Assembly (NCBI GenBank): GCA_017419895.1
Contig: JAFOKI010000297.1
Coordinates: 1-8,581 of the forward strand
Origin: Eubacterium sp.
GTDB lineage: Bacteria; Bacillota; Clostridia; Peptostreptococcales; Anaerovoracaceae
Direction: 5' to 3'
Length of the DNA: 8,581 nt
Below, piece after piece: positions 5,701 through 8,581 of this stretch. The notes beneath the pieces are model-generated. The model saw only the letters and a program-made list of their open reading frames with translations. It did no database searches and had not been told where the DNA came from. Each line of letters starts with the position of its first letter. Position 1 is the stretch's first letter. The translations under genes were made by a program, and so were the position numbers.

Positions 5701-7779
5701 GATGCCGTCTTCATTGAGCCTGCAGTCGACAAGCTCAGGCACATAATACCGGGAACTCTCAGCCCCCTGCGTGATCGACTGAACCGCATCCGACCCGATC
5801 TCGTTGCTCATCCACTTGCGGGAAGGATAGTTGAACATATTGATCTTCAAGCCGAGAGATCTGGAATCCAGCGTCGGCACGGTTGACAGTTCTTCGATCT
5901 GGGCTACAGCGGCGAAATTAAAGGTGTCTGCGTCCCCGATACCGCCTTTGACCAGCTGAAGCCTCTCCCCGTCATCCTTAAGGTAGAGTCCTTCCGTTCC
6001 ATCGTCCTTGCTCCAGGCAATCAGGGTCGACTCAAATTCTCCGTTCTGTCTCCCCGGCATCTGAAGGCTGTAGTTGAACGACTGACTGTCACCTGCAACG
6101 ATATCGTCTCCGGGAAGGATGACATCATACAGTTTTGCGCCGTCATAGCCATAAATTGCTCTTGGTGCGATATATGCACCGGTCACTGTATTCTGAAGCC
6201 AGTAGTATCCGGTCTCATCGCCATCAGAATTGCGACCGACAGTGTATTTCCATTCAATTGCTGCAAGGTCTTTGCCCTGTGAATTGCTGAGCGAATACCA
6301 GCCCACAGAGCTCCCTTCGTCGGACATATCGATCAGATCGCCGTATCCGTCTATGGCAACAAGATTGTATTCCTTGAACAGCTCATTCCACACACTGCGG
6401 TAAATGACGACTGTGCTGCCGTCTTCCATTTCTGATACCGAGATCTTGTCTGCGAAGTGCTTCTCATCCTGCGGCTCGATATCCAATCGCTTTGCGTCAA
6501 GAAGGTACTGATAGTCATTCTGGTTTACCGCATAATCAGACCCCTTGAACCCCTTGTCGGTATCCTTGTAGTTTAGTTTGTACTTTTCGTTTCCTGTTCC
6601 GTACGCGCACCTGATCATCACCATCTTGGGATACGCTGCATCCGTCACTATAAGGAAAGGCATCGGAGAAGGCGACAGATAAAGAGACTGTTTGTTTATC
6701 GTCAGATATCTGACAGAATCGTCGACCTTTGTAGAAAGGAAGTAAAGAATCGATCCGTTCTCATCTCTGTTCCTGCTGTCCGTAAAAACAGTTTCAGCTA
6801 TAGCACCTGACGTTACATCGTTTTCCGTCACCCGTGTAAAAGTCCATAACGCAGGCTCATCAGGCTCAGTTGAGGCTATTACCCGCTCGTCGTTTTTGAA
6901 CCAAACTACGCTGTACAGCAAACGGTTCCCGTTCGCATTAGGCGTTGCGGTAAGCGCATAACCGATCCTCTCTCCGTCAATATGATTGACAATCAAAAAA
7001 GATTTACCGTCAAAATCTTCTGTAGTCCCATATGACTCGAACTGATATACACTGTAGATTGAGAAGGATTCCGCATCAAACTTTATGTTCTGTACTCCTT
7101 CTTCCGACTTGTTGGTGCATTCTAAAGGCTCAACCTCACCGTTTTCATCATTGAAGTGGTCAATCTGAAGAGCGCGTGTTTCATCCTTCTCGGGGATATC
7201 CTCAAGGCAGATCTCAACGTTGACAGGAGCCGCAGGCTGGATCTTTTCCTCTCCATCCATGATGCTTATATCAAAGAAACGTGCAAAGACCGGTGTCTGA
7301 TTCCCGTGTGCTGCAACAAGTTTTTCATACAGTTCATCATAAAGAGGGTCGCCCGGCAGTATCTCCTTTTCCTCCAGCCAAGCCCCGTCCGGTATCTCGG
7401 CGTCAGCCTGATATGACACAGTTACCGAATATGAATCTCCCTCTGAACTTACGGAGCCTTCCTGAAAAACATCCTCCCCCTCTGCATCCGACACAACAGA
7501 CGAATCTCCTGGATCTGACAGATCCAGGACCATTTTGTCATCATTGTTTCCATCTTCGGCAAGAACACCTCTGTCGGATACAGCAAGTACCGGAACAAAT
7601 ACCGAACATAAGTCTACAATCACCAGAAGAACTGCAAGAAAACAAAGCATCTTGCAGTACGACCTTTTTCTACGCTGTTCTGATCTGTTTCTCAAAGCCA
7701 CATCTCCATTCAAGGGCAGGTTATTTCTTAATGTCCTGTTAATCGACATATATACGATACGGTGTGTAAAAAAACACAT
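2731..7779 (-). CDS. Giant secreted multidomain adhesin (fibro-slime, SpaA and Cna_B domains, C-terminal membrane anchor)
   Basis: This cell-surface protein, up to 1,682 residues, has no enzyme motif; adhesion or a structural surface role is inferred. Domains in order: a signal peptide with basic n-region RRKR (36-39), hydrophobic core about 44-65 and probable cleavage after VLA (66); a low-complexity acidic linker; an N-terminal beta domain about 114-235, common in Firmicute surface proteins; a large region about 236-780 that I do not recognise; a fibro-slime/PA14-like domain about 790-967 with GDDDLWIFVDD and LDLGGIH; two pilin-like beta repeats starting about 974 (LLIAKEISG) and 1130 (LHITKKLD); a SpaA-type domain about 1298-1400 with FRLVK and the E-box YYLKETKAPDNYE; and two Cna_B repeats at about 1455-1548 and 1549-1641 with candidate isopeptide Lys (GSKxW), Glu (MSEQP) and Asn (ITNKHE). 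A transmembrane helix (1657-1675) and KKKNDRK tail end the protein. The sorting motif is APITD instead of LPXTG. The start is uncertain: ATG-7779 and ATG-7749 lack a Shine-Dalgarno, whereas TTG-7695 has GGAG 8 nt upstream and begins just before the signal peptide. No sortase or pilin gene is adjacent. Confidence 0.9.
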   Translation of the reverse strand: MCFFTHRIVYMSINRTLRNNLPLNGDVALRNRSEQRRKRSYCKMLCFLAVLLVIVDLCSVFVPVLAVSDRGVLAEDGNNDDKMVLDLSDPGDSSVVSDAEGEDVFQEGSVSSEGDSYSVTVSYQADAEIPDGAWLEEKEILPGDPLYDELYEKLVAAHGNQTPVFARFFDISIMDGEEKIQPAAPVNVEICLEDIPEKDETRALQIDHFNDENGEVEPLECTNKSEEGVQNIKFDAESFSIYSVYQFESYGTTEDFDGKSFLIVNHIDGERIGYALTATPNANGNRLLYSVVWFKNDERVIASTEPDEPALWTFTRVTENDVTSGAIAETVFTDSRNRDENGSILYFLSTKVDDSVRYLTINKQSLYLSPSPMPFLIVTDAAYPKMVMIRCAYGTGNEKYKLNYKDTDKGFKGSDYAVNQNDYQYLLDAKRLDIEPQDEKHFADKISVSEMEDGSTVVIYRSVWNELFKEYNLVAIDGYGDLIDMSDEGSSVGWYSLSNSQGKDLAAIEWKYTVGRNSDGDETGYYWLQNTVTGAYIAPRAIYGYDGAKLYDVILPGDDIVAGDSQSFNYSLQMPGRQNGEFESTLIAWSKDDGTEGLYLKDDGERLQLVKGGIGDADTFNFAAVAQIEELSTVPTLDSRSLGLKINMFNYPSRKWMSNEIGSDAVQSITQGAESSRYYVPELVDCRLNEDGIPVSLVGERHALTALFDPDSDYFVTEANHLLLESTYSETGYFEYNSAKNYAYLNTDTGDFTVYDQLGSPTKVNTHGHFMPFSRILTDVYTDQTNINDEYMNPLPADEPRKGQALHKIETAPKLDGGYDYNYGMSVETNFIQPTNGKDRNGNEIIFEFSGDDDLWIFVDDVLILDLGGIHSAHRGTINFTTGEISTHNAIPVSYSGTVRKDYEYPATIREAFRKAGVFPDGSSWDDEKTEEFFDGETLRGDSFGHKMRMFYLERGKGSANLRTRFNISTTPDDLLIAKEISGTDKQQYTDKDFLFQAFLIIDGVEVPLTDDYASVAEMTDGGGWRDTDEPTTFEKITIEGQEYENVIRLGHDEGVVFKDARLQNYPYYVREIAVDPLFVSEVRGNDVLLESRINEGDEALRDYSVEPALVKQRKQLIYNNVIRPQELHITKKLDLSLGQTPDDSLVFQFQVLLGPSADKLSAYSVAPYYIMKEGVYYYRIDSRMVPLTQGEDGRYYYSSGDTMQVIPSKDPADPIFDWSSQTGYIDYVPADYTVVIKQVIPDMVFQVTETSMPQGCSLEKISDSGSTFKTLTDEDSEVLQGQILKDQTADVIVLNQYSEGAFRLVKVAAEHNNWFLDGAMFELYGGDPEYANDQWNFYIRDLITTLSSGDDGFLRADDEYYGADKGSADLKLSSGTYYLKETKAPDNYEQFEGILAFSISDSGILSMLGTVDWDKDEKKLIFTELEDFRLTESTVIEGIELQTGLIADTYSSETVNVSGSKAWDDDGDRDDIRPDSITVDLFADGEKIDSVTVTEKDGWKWTFEKLPKYDDGEEIKYSMSEQPVSGYKADKDSIKDGEVITNKHEPEKVSVSGSKVWDDSDDQDGIRPGSITVDLYANGEKIDSVTVTEKDGWKWTFEKLPKYDDGEEIKYTMSEQPVSGYESDRIIYKDGDVITNKHEITDEAAPITDDASSMGVWAIVSCVSLLALAVLMIMKKKNDRK
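2944..3044 (-). repeat. Near-identical direct repeat, copy 2 in protein order (Cna_B core)
   Basis: This 101-base stretch matches 3226-3326 with a single mismatch seen by eye (CAAACG versus CGAACG). It encodes the same core of the second Cna_B domain, around DSVTVTEKDGWKWTFEKLP. The full repeat period is 282 bases, or 94 codons. Flanking parts of each unit have diverged more. Confidence 0.9.
3226..3326 (-). repeat. Near-identical direct repeat, copy 1 in protein order (Cna_B core)
   Basis: Partner of 2944-3044, offset by exactly 282 bases and in frame. It encodes the core of the first Cna_B domain. Near identity including silent positions points to recent duplication or ongoing gene conversion. 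Confidence 0.9.
7704..7707 (-). promoter_or_regulatory. Shine-Dalgarno supporting a TTG start for the adhesin at 7695
   Basis: GGAG on the - strand is followed by 8 nt and then an in-frame TTG (7695-7693). The resulting protein would begin MRNRSEQRRKRS followed directly by the hydrophobic core, which is a normal signal-peptide layout. Neither upstream in-frame ATG has a comparable site. Longer starts would add 18 or 28 residues of atypical n-region. Confidence 0.5.
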
Positions 7780-7797
7780 TAGGGCATTCTAATTAAT

Positions 7798-7806
7798 ATT
7801 ATCACA
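7798..7806 (-). promoter_or_regulatory. Possible extended -10 promoter element of the adhesin gene
   Basis: TGTGATAAT on the - strand fits a TGnTATAAT-type extended -10 with one mismatch. It would start transcripts near 7791, about 95 bases before TTG-7695 but only about 12 bases before ATG-7779. No good -35 is visible, so this is weak. The short leader it predicts for ATG-7779 also favours the downstream starts. Confidence 0.3.
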
Positions 7807-7944
7807 ACTTTATCCTCAAAAAAACACCTTTCGATAACATCCGTCTCGGGAAAACTGACGCAGAAAAGCAGGTCGTGAAATGCATTTTCACCCGGCACGG
7901 AAAGAGACAGAAAAAAGTCATTATCCGGCAGGCTTCCGATTCTC

Positions 7945-7972
7945 TTGACTTTTGCACTATTATCAGTAGAAT
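7945..7972 (+). promoter_or_regulatory. Sigma-A-type promoter of ileS
   Basis: TTGACT (-35, 7945-7950) and TAGAAT (-10, 7967-7972) are separated by 16 bases, each one mismatch from consensus. Transcription should start near 7979-7980, just before the base of T-box Stem I at 7986, so position and quality agree with a leader-controlled ileS transcript. Confidence 0.7.
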
Positions 7973-7978
7973 GAATGT

Positions 7979-8215
7979 GCATAAAGGCGATGATGAAGAC
8001 ATTAGCCGCGTATGAAAGGCACAGCGATGCGGGGACGATGAGAGCCCGCAGCGAGTAGGACGCGAGTGAAGATCCCTTCCGAGCCCTGATACCAAAGCGA
8101 GAGCCGGTAGATATCAGCGGGTGTCTCCCGTTAAAGGGACAGCATATGATTGTATGCCTGAGGTGGTACAGCGAAGTTCAGACCTTCGTCCTTTGGGGCG
8201 GAGGTCTTTTTATTA
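7979..8215 (+). ncRNA. T-box riboswitch (tRNA-Ile sensing leader of ileS)
   Basis: This leader RNA binds tRNA-Ile and allows read-through into ileS when that tRNA is uncharged. Stem I runs 7986-8085: base helix GGC/GCC, K-turn elements ATGA and CGA, GAAG/CTTC (7995-7998/8076-8079), specifier loop, CGCGT/ACGCG (8007-8011/8060-8064), and distal helix TGCGGG/CCCGCA (8028-8033/8045-8050) with a GATGAGAG loop. ATC in the specifier loop (8072-8074) is an Ile codon. Stem II is CTGATA/TATCAG (8086-8091/8112-8117). The IIA/B pseudoknot is CGGG/CCCG (8118-8121/8127-8130), with loop TGTCT pairing to GGACA (8137-8141). Stem III is GCATA/TATGC (8142-8146/8153-8157). The T-box sequence AGGTGGTACAGCG is at 8161-8173. 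The antiterminator pairs GAGG with CCTT and GCGAAG with CTTCGT around a 7-nt bulge (8164-8170). Its TGGT pairs with tRNA 3' ACCA, consistent with tRNA-Ile. The competing terminator is listed separately. Confidence 0.95.
8180..8212 (+). terminator. Regulatory terminator of the ileS T-box
   Basis: AGACCTTCGTCC (8180-8191) pairs along all 12 positions, two of them G-U wobbles, with GGGCGGAGGTCT (8196-8207) around a TTTG loop. TTTTTATT-type sequence follows. The left arm includes CTTCGTCC, which is also needed for the antiterminator helix (8184-8193), so the two structures exclude each other. Confidence 0.93.
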
Positions 8216-8216
8216 C

Positions 8217-8222
8217 AGGAGG
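8217..8222 (+). promoter_or_regulatory. Ribosome binding site of ileS
   Basis: AGGAGG, a perfect anti-16S match, ends 5 bases before the ATG at 8228. It lies downstream of the T-box terminator, so it is present only on read-through transcripts. Confidence 0.85.
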
Positions 8223-8227
8223 AAGAT

Positions 8228-8581
8228 ATGTACGAAAAGGTAAGTGCCAACCGCAACTTCGTCCAGCAGGAAAAAAAGATCGAGAAGTTCTGGAAAGACA
8301 ACCGGATCTTCGAAAAGAGCATTGAGGACCGCAAGGATAGCCCGGTCTATATGTTCTATGACGGCCCTCCGACAGCCAACGGCAAGCCTCACATCGGCCA
8401 TGTCCTCACCAGAGTCATAAAGGACATGATACCCCGCTACCACACCATGAAAGGCGAGAGGGTCCCCCGCAAGGCCGGCTGGGACACTCACGGCCTTCCT
8501 GTGGAACTGGAAGTCGAGAAGCTTCTAGGATTCGAGGGCAAGGAGAATATCGAGAAATACGGCATCGCCCCCTTCATAGAC
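8228..8581 (+). CDS. ileS: Isoleucyl-tRNA synthetase, type 2 (3' end outside the window)
   Basis: This cytoplasmic class I synthetase charges tRNA-Ile with isoleucine using ATP. Only the first 118 codons of a protein normally just over 1,000 residues long are present. The ATG at 8228 is fixed by AGGAGG at 8217-8222 and encodes MYEKVSANRNFVQQEKKIEKF. The ATP-binding HIGH motif is exact at residues 55-58, in YDGPPTANGKPHIGH. GWDTHGLPVELEVEK follows at 84-98. The Thr in GWDTHGLPVE and the overall pattern match the Thermus/eukaryote-like IleRS2 branch; the E. coli-like type has GWDCHGLPIE. The KMSKS motif, editing domain and C-terminal domains lie outside the window. Expression is controlled by the T-box directly upstream. 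Confidence in IleRS identity is very high; the subtype call rests on a short stretch and on remembered sequences. Confidence 0.97.
   Translation, partial: MYEKVSANRNFVQQEKKIEKFWKDNRIFEKSIEDRKDSPVYMFYDGPPTANGKPHIGHVLTRVIKDMIPRYHTMKGERVPRKAGWDTHGLPVELEVEKLLGFEGKENIEKYGIAPFID

Noticed and set aside
7802..8095. 97-codon - strand ORF across the T-box leader
   Set aside because: It lies opposite a convincingly folded T-box RNA and the ileS promoter, has no ribosome binding site, and its composition is arginine/serine-rich as expected from antisense of structured RNA.
8131..8491. - strand ORFs opposite the start of ileS
   Set aside because: ileS on the + strand is unambiguous (HIGH motif, AGGAGG, T-box); these are shadows.

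Overview
The window looks like the chromosome of a Gram-positive anaerobe, probably a Clostridia-class Bacillota. The signs are a T-box riboswitch in front of an isoleucyl-tRNA synthetase gene, strong AGGAGG-type ribosome binding sites, a Cna_B/SpaA-type surface protein, and a class IIC group II intron. The species cannot be named from the sequence alone.

Layout from left to right. (1) Bases 1-790, + strand: the 3' two thirds of an iron-dependent alcohol dehydrogenase very like lactaldehyde reductase (FucO). (2) About 821-2674, - strand: a complete-looking group IIC intron with an intact reverse transcriptase/maturase (886-2142). Its domain V (854-887) and domain VI lie at the left end, and its 5' RNA domains occupy 2143-2674. 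(3) 2677-2716: a strong intrinsic terminator with T-runs on both sides, immediately 5' of the intron. (4) 2731 to about 7695-7779, - strand: one giant secreted surface protein of about 1,650-1,680 residues. It has a signal peptide, a fibro-slime/PA14-like domain, pilin-like beta domains, a SpaA-type domain, two nearly identical Cna_B repeats and a C-terminal membrane anchor whose sortase motif is degenerate. (5) 7780-7944: the divergent intergenic region. (6) 7945-8215, + strand: a promoter and a full T-box leader (Stem I with a K-turn and an ATC specifier, Stem II, the IIA/B pseudoknot, Stem III, antiterminator and terminator). (7) 8228-8581, + strand: the start of ileS, a type 2 (Thermus/eukaryote-like) isoleucyl-tRNA synthetase.

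How the parts relate. fucO and the surface-protein gene converge, and before the intron arrived they would have shared the bidirectional terminator at 2677-2716. The intron sits directly 3' of that hairpin with respect to the - strand, which is the known target preference of class IIC introns. It has moved fucO about 1.85 kb away from its terminator. The surface protein and ileS are divergent and appear functionally unrelated. ileS is predicted to be switched on by uncharged tRNA-Ile. I found no CRISPR array, tRNA, rRNA, IS element or unknown multigene system. The most interesting points are the intron/terminator arrangement, the unusual cell-wall sorting signal, and the recent duplication in the surface protein.
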